From NCBI GenBank assembly GCA_001600635.1, contig BCKL01000027.1:99075-163074 (forward strand): a DNA stretch of 64,000 bases, read 5' to 3'. This document shows, in pieces, positions 33,500 through 44,872 of the stretch. The position numbers were made by a program, and so were the translations under genes. The stretch is from Leucosporidium creatinivorum (lineage: Eukaryota > Basidiomycota > Microbotryomycetes > Leucosporidiales > Leucosporidiaceae). Below the pieces are notes generated by a model. It was not told the origin of the DNA. It did not search any database and was given only the letters and a program-made list of their open reading frames with translations. The stretch's first letter is position 1; each line of letters begins with the position of its first letter.

Positions 33500-35533
33500 T
33501 CACTCGCTATACCCCCTCATCGCCTCAAAGTTCTCCCTCCTGACCCTCTCAGAGCTGTTCAAATCCTCCTCCGTCAACGCCCTCCCCCTCACCCCATTCC
33601 TCACCGCATCCACCACCGAGCTCTCCCACTTTCTCATCCACTCGCCCTCCTGCGTCCCAATCATATACACGAACGGTCCCGACTCGGCTGCAGAAGGCCC
33701 AGGAAGCTGAGCGACCTTCGGTGGTCGACGAGCCGAGAGACTGGCGGCCAGAGCGAGCATCTCCTGCTGAGTTGGGTCGGCGGTGCTGGATGATGGGCCG
33801 GCGGAGGAGGATGCGGAGGAGGAGGATGCGAGAGGAGGGAGACGGCGCCAGCGAGTGAGAGGGAAGGCGCAGCGGAGGTTGTTCCAGCGCCGGCCGGCGA
33901 AGAACTCGTAGAGGAGGAGGATTGGGTAGATGCTGCGAGGACAAGCGAGTCAGCTTTCGTCTTGTGATAAACTGATTGAGAGAAACGTACAGCAGCAGCC
34001 AGAGGACGAGCTTCCAGAGGACGTGAAGGCTGAAGAGGCGCGAGAGGAAGGAGTCGGGTCGAACGGTGATGGAGAGTGGTGTAGTCCTGAAGGCGATTTG
34101 GATTGTGCCGCCGTAGGTGCGCGAAATGATGGAGCGAAGACCCTGCGAATTGTGAAAGCGTCAGCGAAGAGCGAAGGTGGTAAACTCGAGCGGGCTCACC
34201 TTTTCGAGGAGCGAGGTGTTCCAGCCGTATAGCTCTCGCTCGATGACCAGCTCCTTCAGCTGATGTTTGCACGCGCAGTAGGCCTCGATGATCTCGCGGA
34301 CCTCATCCTCCCGATGGTCGCGCTCCTCGGCGAGAGCATCATAAGCGGTAGGAAGGGCGCCAGCGCCGGCCGAGGTGAGGTTGAGAGGGACCGAGGCGTG
34401 CGTCTCGACGAGGTCGACCCAGTGCGACTTGTAGAGTAGCGCTGGATGCTCCAGTCGGTCTCCAGGCGGTCGATGATCGTCGTCCATGTCGACGAGCGAG
34501 GCTGGGTGGGTGAAGCCAGGGTAGCCTCGCTTCTCCCGCTCCCTCCTCTCCCTCTCCAACTTCCTCCTCGCCCTCAGACTCGCATGCCTCCACCTCTCTT
34601 CCTTCCACTTTTTCTTAGCTTCTCCCCCGAATCCGACACCTTCCTCCACATCTTCCAGCCTGATCGCTCCCTCGTTCTTGGCGAGCTCGTGAGCGGTCGC
34701 CTCCCTCGTCGCCCAAGGCCCTCCGCGATGCACGACCTCCCAGCCACCAACAGAGTACAGCACCCCTCGAATGCTCCCTCCTCCTCCTCTTGCTGATCCG
34801 AGTCCCTGCTCTACGCAATCGCTGGCACTGATGGACCACTCGAAGTCCTCGACTTCTTGCTTCTCGCGCCGAGTGTGGCGGTGTTGACGTCCGTGTTGTC
34901 CACCTCCCATGACTCTACATGTCTATCCTCGAGATGCGACCCGCGCACATGTATGGAGAAGGTTGGAGGGGAAGCGGCGTGCAGTCGAAGGAAGCGGAGG
35001 AGAGCTTGAGGATCCGAGTTGAGCTTGGGGTCGTGGCTGTAAAGGAGAGCCAAGCTCAGCTTGCGGACGAGAGAGAGGAGAGTATAATCTTACGTGACAA
35101 TGTTGCCATTGCGATCCATGCTATAAGCCGGCCGGTCTCCAACGTCGGTCTCTTCGAAGGAAGGAAGATCGGCGACGGGCGGCTCAGCTCCGAAGCCATA
35201 ATCATCGACGTGCAGCCCTCGATCCCTCGCATCGTTGGCGAGCTTCTTCCTCATCTCGGGATTGAGATCTGCGATAGACTCTGGCTCGAATGGCGCCGAG
35301 GCGGGGAAGGGAGCAGCGACGGCGGCGGCGTAGGAGGGCGATCCTGAGGCGAGAGGGTTGTAGTGGTTGGAGGAGGAGCCGACGTCGCTCAAGAGGGGTT
35401 CGGTAAAAGTGCTTCCCGAGGTGGAAGGAGCGTCGTAGGAAGGTAGTTGGTCGGCGCCGTCGTCGGGCGAGGGATCGCCTTCGACCGAGAAGGCCATCTG
35501 GGCTTTCGGGTGCGAAGGGTCAACGATGGTCAT
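33500..35533 (-). CDS. conserved-looking single-pass membrane protein, unknown function
   Basis: I do not recognise a named family. The ATG at 35533 opens MTIVDPSHPKAQMAFSVEGD. A Ser/Pro-rich segment has LPSYDAP and EPLLSD motifs. A folded part follows (SHDPKLNSDPQALLRFLRLH, PPTFSIHVRGSH, VLYSVGGWEVVHRGGPWATR). Next come a basic coiled segment rich in Arg/Glu, then HREDEVREIIEAYCACKHQL and the block TYGGTIQIAFRTTPLSITVR. One hydrophobic helix (LWKLVLWLLLIYPILLLYEF) lies about two thirds along, before a soluble tail with FVYMIGTQEGEWMRKWE, ending AMRGYSE. The block order suggests an endomembrane protein with both ends structured. Four or five introns. Good codon bias and intact splicing support a real gene. 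Confidence 0.75.
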
Positions 35534-36255
35534 AATGGTACGCTGACCTGGAAGCTGGTAGACGCGAGGATGTAGGTTAGCTCATCATTCGCTCAGCTGG
35601 ACCAACGCGAAGGTGTCTCGTTCGTGCCCTGCCGTGCTGCAATAAGCCGCTCTCTAAGCTTTCGGCCGCCGTCGACAATTATGTGCACCCTCTTTGACCC
35701 TTGTCCTGCTGCTACGTGTCTCCCGGCCATCTCGACGTGTCCCTTCCCCTCCAGTGTGGGCGCTGCAAGTCCAGAGGCAGGCCGAACGCGACCCTCTGTA
35801 GCCTAGGAGCTCAGTCGAAGCAGCTCAGCAGTCCCGTCATATGTCGTTAGACACCATCCCGCTCCCGCATCCTCTTCGAAACCCATCCCAGCTGACTCGC
35901 CAGCGATTCGATGCTTACTGTTGGTGAAGTGTAGGCAAGCGCTGAGTGCACTACGAGCTTCCGATTGAGCTACACGGCGAGTCGAAGGGTGCCGATGAGC
36001 GAGAAACGAGGTAAGCGGCGGAGGGAGAGCCGACGTCGCGGCGAGAGGACGAATAGGTGTGAAATGGTCGACGTCGACCTACAATGCAGAGCCCCGTATG
36101 AGCTCAGAGCATCGAAATGATATTCCTGCAGACCAGCGAACAACTGTAGCCAACAATTTCGCAGGTGCAGCACGTCCACCTCTTCGCCGAGCAGCTAAAT
36201 CTGGCACAGAGAACACGACAGTTGCATAAAGTAACGCTACGCTTCTCAGAATGCT
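35534..36255. other. intergenic, two minus-strand genes
   Basis: About 720 bp. It should contain the promoter of the membrane-protein gene and the 3' flank of the OYE gene. No gene recognised. Confidence 0.45.
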
Positions 36256-38076
36256 CTACTTCTTCTTGGCGTCCTCGTGAGCAGGGAAGTCGGTCTGCAA
36301 AGCTGCAAAATCAGCGCCGTAATCATCGCCGAACGCCGAAGTCACTCACGTATCCGTCTGCAGCGTTCTTCTCGTAACCGTACCAGGTCTTCATGTTGTC
36401 CTTAATCCCAAGATCCTCGTTGAGGGGCAGACCCTTGAGTACACGTTTGGCGTAGCTGTGAACCGAGCGAGACCGTCAGCGCCGAGATTCGACTGGCCGC
36501 TCTGCACTCACTCAGGGTTGCTAATCCACGGCCTTCCAAAGACGGCAGCATCAATCTTGTCTTCCTTGATGAGCTTGTCGGCTTCATCAGCCGAGAGGTC
36601 GCCGTTGAAGAACAGCTTGGTGCTCGTTCCCTTGCGGATGAGGTCGCCGAAGTGCTCGAGGACATCGATTTGGGTCTCGGTGCGCTTCTTGCCGTCGAAC
36701 TCGGGGTCCATGAATCCTAGAAGAGGCGCGACGAAGTCAGCGAACTGTAGAGCCAAGAGAGGGCGCCGACTAGCAGGGCCGAGAGAGATCGCCGACGGAG
36801 AGCGTAAGGAGCGTGCAACTCACCAAGGTAGCGAGTCATCTGGATGTAGGCGAGTCCGGCATCTGTAGCAGTCTTGATGACCTCGTTGTAGGTCTCAATG
36901 GTGTCCTTCTCGTTCATTCCGACGTCGTTGTAGCCTGCGCCGAGCGAGAAAGTGAGATTCAGCTCTAGCTCGCCGCAAATGAGTAACTGTCCAGCTCACC
37001 TCCGCAAGGGTTGATCTTAATGCCGACGCGGTTGGCAGGGTAGGTCTCGAGGACAGCCTTGAGCGACTCCTTGAAGAACTTGGTTCGACCGCTCAGACTT
37101 CCGCCCCACTCATCCGTGCGGTGGTTGCAGTTGATGTCCAAAAATTGAACTTGGAGGTAGCCATTGGCCGTGTGGACCTCGACTCCATCGAATCCAGCAG
37201 CCTGAGTCAAAGCAAACTCAGCGAAGCCGAGAAGGCCGAGGGAGAAGAAGCTCACCTTTGCGAGCTTGGCTGCTTGCCTGTACTCGCCTACGAGCTTCCA
37301 GGGGTCGGGATGAGCCTCGGAGGGAGCGACATAAGGCGAGTCATCGAGCAGGCGGAATTTCTGCTCAGTCAGAAAGGTCAGCTCTGCGCCGAGCCTCTTT
37401 CCTCGGTCGACTCACTCCTCCACGAGCCGAGATGGGCGAAGGCGCAGCAACGGGTCGTCCACCTTGGAGCGGCATGTCAGGGTGAGCGACACGTCCGACG
37501 TGCCAGAGCTGAGCGAAGATGGGCGTCGAGTTCTCGGCGTGGACAGAGTCGATGACCTTCTTCCAGGCGGCGGCGTGCGCCTCGGAGTAGAGCGAAGCGA
37601 CGTTAGGCCATTCTGTGGAAGTATTGAACGTGAGCTCTCGGTTATTGAGCTCTGCAAGGCGCCTGGGAGGGGTGGAGAGCAGACGGAGACTTGCCGGTTC
37701 CCTGCGCCGAGATGAGAGTTCCTTCACTGAGGATGAGTCCACATTCTCCCTTGGCGCGCTGAGTGTAGTCTAGAGATATATAGATACGGTGTGAGAGTAC
37801 GAGAGCGTGTAAAAGCGAGCAGATCAGTACCAATTCGAACCGAGAGGAACCCCGCTGAGACAGCCGTGAAGGCGAGAAGCAGAGCTACAGCCGGCTCAAC
37901 CTCACAGCCCAGCTCCTGCGCATCAATCTAAACCGATGCAACTTACACTCGTTGTTCAAATCGTTGGCGAAGTCGGCGGGGATGGCGCGGTTTCGTGTCA
38001 TGCTGGCCATCAGCACTCGGTTGGGAAGCTGTACATCTCCAAGAGTCAAAGGGTTGGCGAGGGCGTCGAAAGGCAT
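36256..38076 (-). CDS. old yellow enzyme-type NADH:flavin oxidoreductase
   Basis: An FMN-dependent ene-reductase in a TIM-barrel fold. The ATG at 38076 gives MPFDALANPLTLGDVQLPNR, the usual OYE opening. Further marks are RVLMASMTRNRA, YYTQRAKGECGLILSEGTLI, IFAQLWHVGRVAHPDM, then AAGFDGVEVHTANGYLQVQF with the His-Ala-Asn substrate motif as HTANGY (variant Thr), DEWGGSLSGRTKF, NRVGIKINP, LFFNGDL and AVFGRPWISNP. The C-terminus ends HEDAKKK. About eight introns. It may reduce alpha,beta-unsaturated aldehydes or ketones; the natural substrate is unknown. It is divergent from YAR1. Confidence 0.92.
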
Positions 38077-38563
38077 TTTGCGAGGAGAATGAAGGATGAA
38101 GGATGAAGGAGGAGCAAGAGAGCGAAAGCTGGCCAGCGAGGCCCGCCTCCACTTGATTTTGGCTGACAGGCTAGCCGGTCGATGACCAAGTGCAACTTGC
38201 TCGGGTTGTATTGCTTGAGCAGGAATATGGGCTCCGGCTCGGCGAAAGATGAGAGAGCAGCGAGGAGCGAGATACGAAGTCCAGATCTGCTCAATATAGG
38301 GGGTCATCGCCGAGCGGCGCAGGAAGTCGACGAGAAGGCCACAAGTCGCTCGGGAGAGTACCCGAGCCTTCACACAAGAGCACTTTGTACTTCTGCAGCT
38401 CTGTAGCCAGCTCTCTGCACCCCTTCAGAAACCACTTCGCGGCGCTCGACCAGCTGCAGCGGCGAAGGCGAGACGAGCAGCTTGAACTTCTACTGCATCT
38501 CATCGTCACTCGCCGACCCTCAAAAATCGACCTACAAACCTACAAACACTTTTCTGTTACACC
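38077..38563. other. divergent promoter region between OYE and YAR1
   Basis: About 490 bp between divergent starts. No gene seen. Probably a shared regulatory region. Confidence 0.5.
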
Positions 38564-39713
38564 ATGTCCAACGCCGCTCTCCCTACACCTTCCCAAGACG
38601 AGCTTGACGAGCTCCTGCTCTGCGCGCGATACGGCGACGATTCCGACCTGGACGACATCAAGGCGTTCGTGGCCAAGTATGGAGACAAGTGGCTGAGTGA
38701 AGCCAAGGACGACCGGGGCAACACTTGCCTGCATCTCGCTGGAGCCAACGGGCACGAAGGTGAGCGAGAAAGGCGCAAAGTGCTGCTGGGAGTTGCTGGG
38801 GAATGGGTGTGGAATTGCTGGACGAATGCAGGGCAGTAGCGGTAGTGCTGTATGATATCTGCAGGATCTGCAGCCTCAAGCAGTAAGATCGGCTGGAGCT
38901 GAGGAGGCTTTCGCTTCACTCAAAGGCTTGCGGCTGCAAGGCCTTCGCTGGGGCTGTAGGAGGCTCTGGCGATAGCTCGGGGGCAGCATGAATGCTTGAC
39001 GAGCTTTACCTCTCATCCTGGGATGCTCGCTGGCTTCGAAAGGCTCGACAAGCACCCGGCGCCTTTAAAGGCGGAGTCTTGAGAGGCTGAGGAGTAGCGA
39101 CGATCCGCTACTGAGGTGCAGAAGGCTCTCGAGACTACCCGAGAGTCTTTTGCGACTCTATGGCCGAGACCTCGCATTCTCCAGCCCCTTCCTTCGCTGC
39201 TCGGCGCAACCTCCGACCCTTCGCCGAACACCTCGCTGACCCTCCCACCCTACAGCCATCGTCGCCTATCTCCTCCCCCTCCTTCCCGCTTCGGCACTCG
39301 TCGCTCCTAACGAAGCCCAATCGACCCCACTACACTGGATGTCCCTCAACTACCACCTCTCGGTCCTCCGTCTCCTCTGCCCCCTCCTCCCCGCCTCGGC
39401 CTTCACCATCCCCAACGGCAAGGGCAAAACCGCCGTGCAAGAAGCCGAAGAGGCCTGCGAGGCTTTCATCGTCAACGAGGAGGAGCAGAACACCCCTCGA
39501 GGCAAGGAGCGCGTGAGGAGGGAGGTTGTCGTCGGCTACCTGCTGCAGAGCATGGGGTTGGGAGTCAAGGAGGCGACTACTAAGGAGGGTGCGGCGGAGG
39601 AGGATGGGCCTGCTGAGGGTGATGTCGTCGTGGCTGCTGGAGAGAACAAGGAGACGCTCGACCGGCTGGCGCAGCAGGCCGAGAAGATGAAGATCTCGGG
39701 CCAGGCGCCATGA
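38564..39713 (+). CDS. YAR1: ankyrin-repeat protein Yar1-like
   Basis: A small ankyrin protein. In yeast Yar1 chaperones Rps3 during 40S assembly. Two exons (38564-38759 and 39256-39713; 654 nt) give 217 residues. The N-terminal ELLLCARYGDDSDLDDIKAF, then DDRGNTCLHLAGANGHE, AIVAYLLPLLPA and NEAQSTPLHWMSLNYHLSVL form two ankyrin repeats. NGKGKTAVQEAEEACEAFIV and EVVVGYLLQSMGL follow, as in Yar1. The C-terminus is acidic and then helical (DRLAQQAEKMKISGQAP). The single intron is 496 nt, long for this window, with a good GCTGAC and CTACAG at its 3' end. Confidence 0.85.
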
Positions 39714-40024
39714 TCTTGGAGGTGATTGGGAGGCTGTAATATTGTTACTTAGACAAGTGTGAGCGATCTAGGCTTTGGAGAGCTTCGAGCGGGAGAGATT
39801 CGACTCTCGGGGCTCGGCGATGGCGCCAACACTCCTTACGAGCTTACGCCTGTGCCCGCAAACAAGAGGTGTCGTCTGTACCTCGTGCTCGACTTTCCCT
39901 ACTCGACTACACAACACAAGGCCCAGACTCGAGCCAAGAGGAGTCAGCGGACGATGACTTCACTCGGTGGGGCGAATCGCCTTTCTCCTTCCTGCGCTCA
40001 CCTCGTTTCTGTTCTCGACTCGCG
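39714..40024. other. intergenic between YAR1 and F-box gene
   Basis: About 310 bp between two + strand genes. An open frame continues upstream of the F-box start without an ATG. Nothing else seen. Confidence 0.4.
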
Positions 40025-41347
40025 ATGGCAGCGGAAAGCTCTGCGCGACGTCCTACACCCTCCGACCTACCGCGCCTACAGCTCTCCAGCCCCCAGGAGC
40101 TCGCCGAAGCTCGACAGCAACGCCTGCTCGGCATAGAACCGCCAACTCCCCCTCCGAAGCCGACTGCGATCCTCCCTCCCGAGCTCATCTACCACATCAT
40201 CGAACTCGCTACTCCTCCGCCTCGCCTTCGCTTCTACCGTCAGCGCTACGCTCAGCTCCGCCTCTTCGGGCTCGTGGACAAAGAGTGGAGAGGAATCGCA
40301 CAAGTGGTACTCTTCCGAAACGTCTGCCTTAGCTCTCCCGACGCCTACGAGAGCTTCCGAGACGTCCTCATCGAGCAGAAGCGCAGCGGAATCGCCGAAG
40401 GAGACCGTCTCGAAGCGGCGACGGAGGAGATCAGGCTTGGTGAGGAGGTGCAGTGGATGATCTCGCACACCAAGATTCTCCTGCACTTCCTGCCTGGTGT
40501 CAGCAAGGTCTGGATGTCCTCGAAGGCAGGGAGTCGAGGGCCGAGCATCTGGGCCGACTCGCTTTCGGTTCTGTCGAGTGAGTTCCCTGTACTCCCCCTC
40601 CTTCGCGATGCATTCTGACCTCACGCTCGTTTTAGACCTTACCCATCTGCACCTCGACAACATCCACCTCATCCCGTCCGCGTCCATAACCTTGCCCTGC
40701 CTCGCAAATCTCAGCATCTCCGATCCGACGAATGTCTCCAATGTCCTCGAATTCCTCCAATCTGCTCAGCTCCCTCGCCTAAACTCTCTCGCCATCCTCC
40801 TCTGGACGAGGTTCGACGACCGACATCATCTCGCGCTCGCTCACGACGTCCTTTCCTCGCTGGCGCCGAACCTCGAAAGCTTCACCTTCAAACCGAGCGC
40901 CGCTCTCATCCTCCGAGACCTAGAGCCCGTATGGCCCCATTTCACCGGACTTCAGCACCTCTCTCTCCCAATCCCCGACGAAATTCTCCCTATCCTTCGC
41001 CTCATGCCTACCCAGCTCTCCACCCTCCGGCTCTTCCCCATCGTCGACTTCCGCCAGTGGGGACCGGAGACGGAAATTGTTCAACACGAGCTGGCTGTGC
41101 TGGGAGCTATAGTAGGGGAGCCGCCTTGCATGCGACAGCTGAAAGGCTTTGCCGTTCCCAAGGGGTTGAACGAGGAGAAGTTGAGAAAGATGGCGGTAGG
41201 GCGATGCCGATCGCCTCAGTTTGTGGACGATTATACGGTTAGCTGGGACGAGTACTGCGAGCATCTGCTGAGGTGAGTGTAGTCTCGTTCCTCGTTCGAG
41301 TTGGGCGATTAATCGCGGACCTCGGCGCTCGTTTTTGCAGGTGGTGA
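40025..41347 (+). CDS. F-box/leucine-rich-repeat-like protein
   Basis: Probable substrate adaptor of an SCF ubiquitin ligase. The first in-frame ATG (40025) gives MAAESSARRPTPSD. AILPPELIYHIIELATPP has the shape of a short F-box, then YAQLRLFGLVDKEWRGIAQV completes it. After an intron (40578-40635) come Leu-rich segments typical of basidiomycete F-box proteins: LTHLHLDNIHLIPSASI, LPCLANLSISDP, LPRLNSLAILLW and LQHLSLPIPDEILP. A last tiny exon (41341-41347) gives an end of LLRW; without splicing, the protein stops one residue earlier at 41276. The spliced model is 398 residues. No target can be inferred. Confidence 0.72.
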
Positions 41348-41697
41348 GGGCTACGACGGGGGAGGCTTGTAAGGTACATAGCTTGCTTTTAGTCTAGCTC
41401 AACAAGCTTAGTACCACCCAGAGTCCGAGCAAATGGCGGCGACGAACGCTGCTTGCGCCGAGAGAAGACGGCCAAGCGTCGTGTTCGGGCTACGACGGAG
41501 AGCCTGTAGCAAGTTTTCACCCTACAAAAGTGTCGATCACCGTCTCTTCCGAAGCAAGCAGCTCGTGTACGCTTGGTGTGAGGCTGCCCGCGCAAGCTGG
41601 TCTTCGAACGCCTTCGCCGAGCCGAGTCGGGAACCGAGGGGGAGCAAGAGGAACGCTGAGAGGTCCAATACAACCGCCTCGTCGACGCTCAGCTCGT
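41348..41697. other. convergent intergenic region
   Basis: About 350 bp between the F-box gene and the DnaJ gene 3' ends. No gene recognised. Confidence 0.5.
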
Positions 41698-43960
41698 CTA
41701 GAATGAGAATCCACCTCGTCCACCATATCCTCCTCCTCCTGGGAACCCTCCGCCATGCGAGTGACCTCCGCCAAATCCTCCAAAACCGCCGCCAAAGCCC
41801 CCGCCACCACCAAACAAGTCGCTGAGGTCGGGCCCGCCTCCATATTCATCATAACCTCCTCCAACCTCTGAATCCTCCACGCCCGAGTCAAACTTCCTCC
41901 TACGCTGTGGGTCCGAGAGAATGGCGTAGGCCTCGCCGATCTGTGAAAGGCAAGGCGGGTTCAGTAGAGGGCTCAAGAGGGCGCTCTGTCGACGACGAAC
42001 CTCCTTGAACATCTCATCACTTCCTCCCTTGTCGGGGTGGTGGATGAGCGACATTTTCCGGTAAGCCTGATGGGAAGGAAGGTCAGTGAGCTGGGACACT
42101 TGACGGCCGCATGCGAAGGCGCACCTTCTTGATTTCGACCTCGGAGGCGTCCGCCTGGATGCCGAGCGTCTTGTAGTGGTCCTGTGGGGTAACAAGCGTC
42201 AGCGATCATCTCATAGACAGGACCACAAGAACCCACCTTCATCTTGCTCTTCTTGAGCGCCACCTTGGCATCCTTGACCTCCTTCCTGAGCGCCGTCTCG
42301 TCGTTGGATCCCTGAGGGGCCATCTCGTACGCCTTCTCGAAATCGCGAACAGCCTGCTCAAAGTCCTCCATTGCGAGGTTGATGCGACCGCGAGTGCGGT
42401 AGGCCTTGAAGTACTCGGGCTGGAGCTCGATGCACGAGGTGCAGTCGGCGAGCGCCTCGTCGTGCTTCTTTTGCTGTTGGGGTGAGGGGGAGGTGTCAAC
42501 GATGGTAGGTAAGAGTCTGGAGCGCGAGAACATACGCGAAGCAAAGCAGAGGCACGGTTGCTGAAGAGAGTGGCGCGGTAGACGTCGTTCTCCTCGTCGA
42601 CGCCGAGCGCCTCGGTGTACTTCTCGATGGCCTCGTCCATGCGTCCGCCCTTGAACGCCTCGTTGCCGCTGACCTTAAGTGCATCGAGCTGCTTGACCCT
42701 CCGCAGGAGCGTGCTGAAGAGGCGAATAGAGATCAGCCAGCTGCTCGGCGCGGGAGGAGAGCGAGACGATATACCGAGCAGGGACGTAGTCGGGGTCGTT
42801 GCGAAGAGCGCTCTGAGCGTGAGCGATGGCCTGAGCGTGGTTGCCGGAGTAGTAGAGGCAGAGACCGCGGTAGTAGAGAGCTTCGGGCTGGCTTTGATCC
42901 ATGCGAAGGAGATCGCTGCGAGTAGAAACGAGGTCAGCAGATCGAACGAAAGCACAGGAGCAATCAAACCCACGCCGCCATTCCTGCTGCCTCATCGTAA
43001 CGCTTCTTGCCCACCAGCGCCTGCACCTTCCAGGTCTTCCACTCCCTCGGCGTCTCCTCAATCTCCCTCGAAGCGGCATCTATTCCTAGAGCAACCATCG
43101 ACCAGTTCTTGTTCTCGATCTCCCGCTTGACATTAGCGATGTGGTTGGCGATGCGAGCTGCCCGAGCACGCTCGTTCTGCAGCGGTACGTTCGAGGGGTC
43201 GAGCTTGAAGGCCTGGTCGAGAGTCGTCTGAGCGGGGAGGATGAGGCCGAGCGCGAGCTGGCACTTTCCGAGACGGAGGAGGGTCTTGGGTTGAGGGTCC
43301 TTCGACTGGATGGCGGAGGCGGCGAGGAGATCTTCGAGAGCGAGGGAGTAGATGCGCGACTCCATGCGGGAGGCAGCGCGGTTGTTGAGGTAGGTGGGGT
43401 TGGTAGGGGCGAGAGAGATGGCCTGCGAGTAGAGGCGAGTGGCACTTGGGTAGTCCTTCTTCTTGTCTGCAGGGCCGAAGGAGGGTCAGCGATTCGGCTC
43501 AGGCAGCTTCGTACTTCGCCTCCGCACGGCTCCAAGAGAGAGCCCAGAAATGCGAATGGGATGTCGAAAGACTAATCGCGTAAAGAGCACAACTCACAGA
43601 ACTCGTTTCCGGCCAACTTGCGCTGCTCGGCGCGCTCCAACTTCTGCTCGGGCGAGAGCTCATCGTCCGGGGTCTCCTTGACCTCGGGCTCCCGCTCCTC
43701 CTCCGACTCCGACTCCTCCTCACTGCCATCACTATCCTCCTCCTCGGACGAGGAAGGGACCGCGAAGCCCTTCTTGCCCTTGCCGTTCGCGGCGGACGAG
43801 GCCGGAGGAGGGGAGGAGAAGGAGAAGTTGCCGGTAGGGGTGAAACCAGCTGAAGGTCCCTCCGATGCTGCCTCCTTGGCCCTGTAAGATGAGCGAAAGT
43901 AGGCGGAGGTCAGCACGCGAACTTGCGGCGAAGCGGTACTGCACCGAATTGCTCCTTCAT
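41698..43960 (-). CDS. TPR and J-domain co-chaperone (DNAJC7-like)
   Basis: A co-chaperone that links Hsp70 and Hsp90 in the cytosol, by family knowledge. An acidic N-terminal part (EEEDSDGSEEESESEEER) precedes TPR repeats (AEQRKLAGNEF, YSQAISLAPTNPTYLNNRAA, LRLGKCQLALGLILPAQ, EALYYRGLCLYYSGNHAQAI, KVSGNEAFKGGRMDEAIEKY, DCTSCIELQPEYFKAYRTRG). A J domain follows (HYKTLGI, KAYRKMSLIHHPDKGGSDEM), containing the essential HPD. The C-terminus is Gly/Phe-rich and ends GGRGGFSF at 41698. This matches DNAJC7/TPR2. The start is not settled. An ATG at 43960 works with a short 41-nt intron; a better-shaped 67-nt intron with a GTGCTGAC branch would instead join exons further upstream, extending the gene towards 44764. 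Confidence 0.85.
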
Positions 43961-44764
43961 CGACGGCGGGAGGCTGTAGCCAACACGCTTGATCGTCTGT
44001 AGCCCTCCGATGCTCTGCCTCTCCTCCTGCCGAGATCCATCGTCGCCGAACAAACGAGCGTCGCCGCTGCCACCTCCAGCTTTGTCTCGAGAGCTGCCGA
44101 CCGCCGAGAATCCTATCCAGCTCTCAGGTACATCGCCCGAGCTCCGGCCAATCTTCAAACCATCCCCAGTAATCCCGCGCAGCTCGATCCTGGCCTTGGT
44201 GGACGACGACGAGCTCGAGAGAAAGTTGGAAAGGGCTGAGGTCGGGCGACTCGGCGAGGGTGCGAAAGGTCGTAGAGGGCGCGCTATAGGTTGGTAGGTC
44301 TAGCTTACTTCTTGGCCTTGCGCTGTGCTGCTCCTGATCGCTTCGCGTTGGGCCTGCACAGAGATGCCGTCAGCGAAGAGACGCGGATTGACGAAGAAGC
44401 CTCTCCATGAAGCCCTACATGACGGGCGATGAGCTCTGAGGAGGGTGCAGAGCGTTAGTTCCTGGTACGACCTGTCCGACGAAACTTCGAGGTGGGTTAC
44501 CTGCTCGACGAGATGTAGGGGGAAAGAGAGCCGGCGCGAGCGATTCAAGCGGCGGAAAGTGAAAGGGCAGGGTGCCCGCTTGTACGTCTCAGCGGTTGGA
44601 CTCCACTTGGGAGATCCATTGAAATCTTGAAGCGAATCTTTCAGCCTCCGAGCGCCTTCCAGAAGGCTAGACAAGGGCACAAGAGACTTCGCCGAAGCGC
44701 CGAACCGCTCGCCTCGACTGCACGAAGGCACCAGATATGTGGACTGTACAGAATCGCACTGCAT
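43961..44764 (-). other. possible upstream exons of the DnaJ gene or a separate small gene
   Basis: Minus-strand coding-like pieces lie between apparent introns. One frame starts with an ATG at 44764 and runs to a GTAACC donor, with a GAACTAACG branch and a CTCAG acceptor further on. A basic piece, PNAKRSGAAQRKAKK, follows a GCTGAC..GTGCAG acceptor. A third piece reads RDYWGWFEDWPELGR. These could be 5' exons of the DNAJC7-like gene or a short independent gene. I could not thread all of them in one frame. Confidence 0.35.
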
Positions 44765-44872
44765 CCGCTAAAGTCAAGCTAAGAACCTCCGTTGATCTCG
44801 TGAGTTGCACCGTCGCCACACCTTTCCCCATCACTGCTCGGCGCTCCGAGCGCCGAGTCGTCGCCCCGGCTC

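Noticed and set aside
39770-39850. tRNA-like arm (GAGATTCGACTCTC)
   Set aside because: It does not fold into a full cloverleaf, and A and B boxes at proper spacing are missing.
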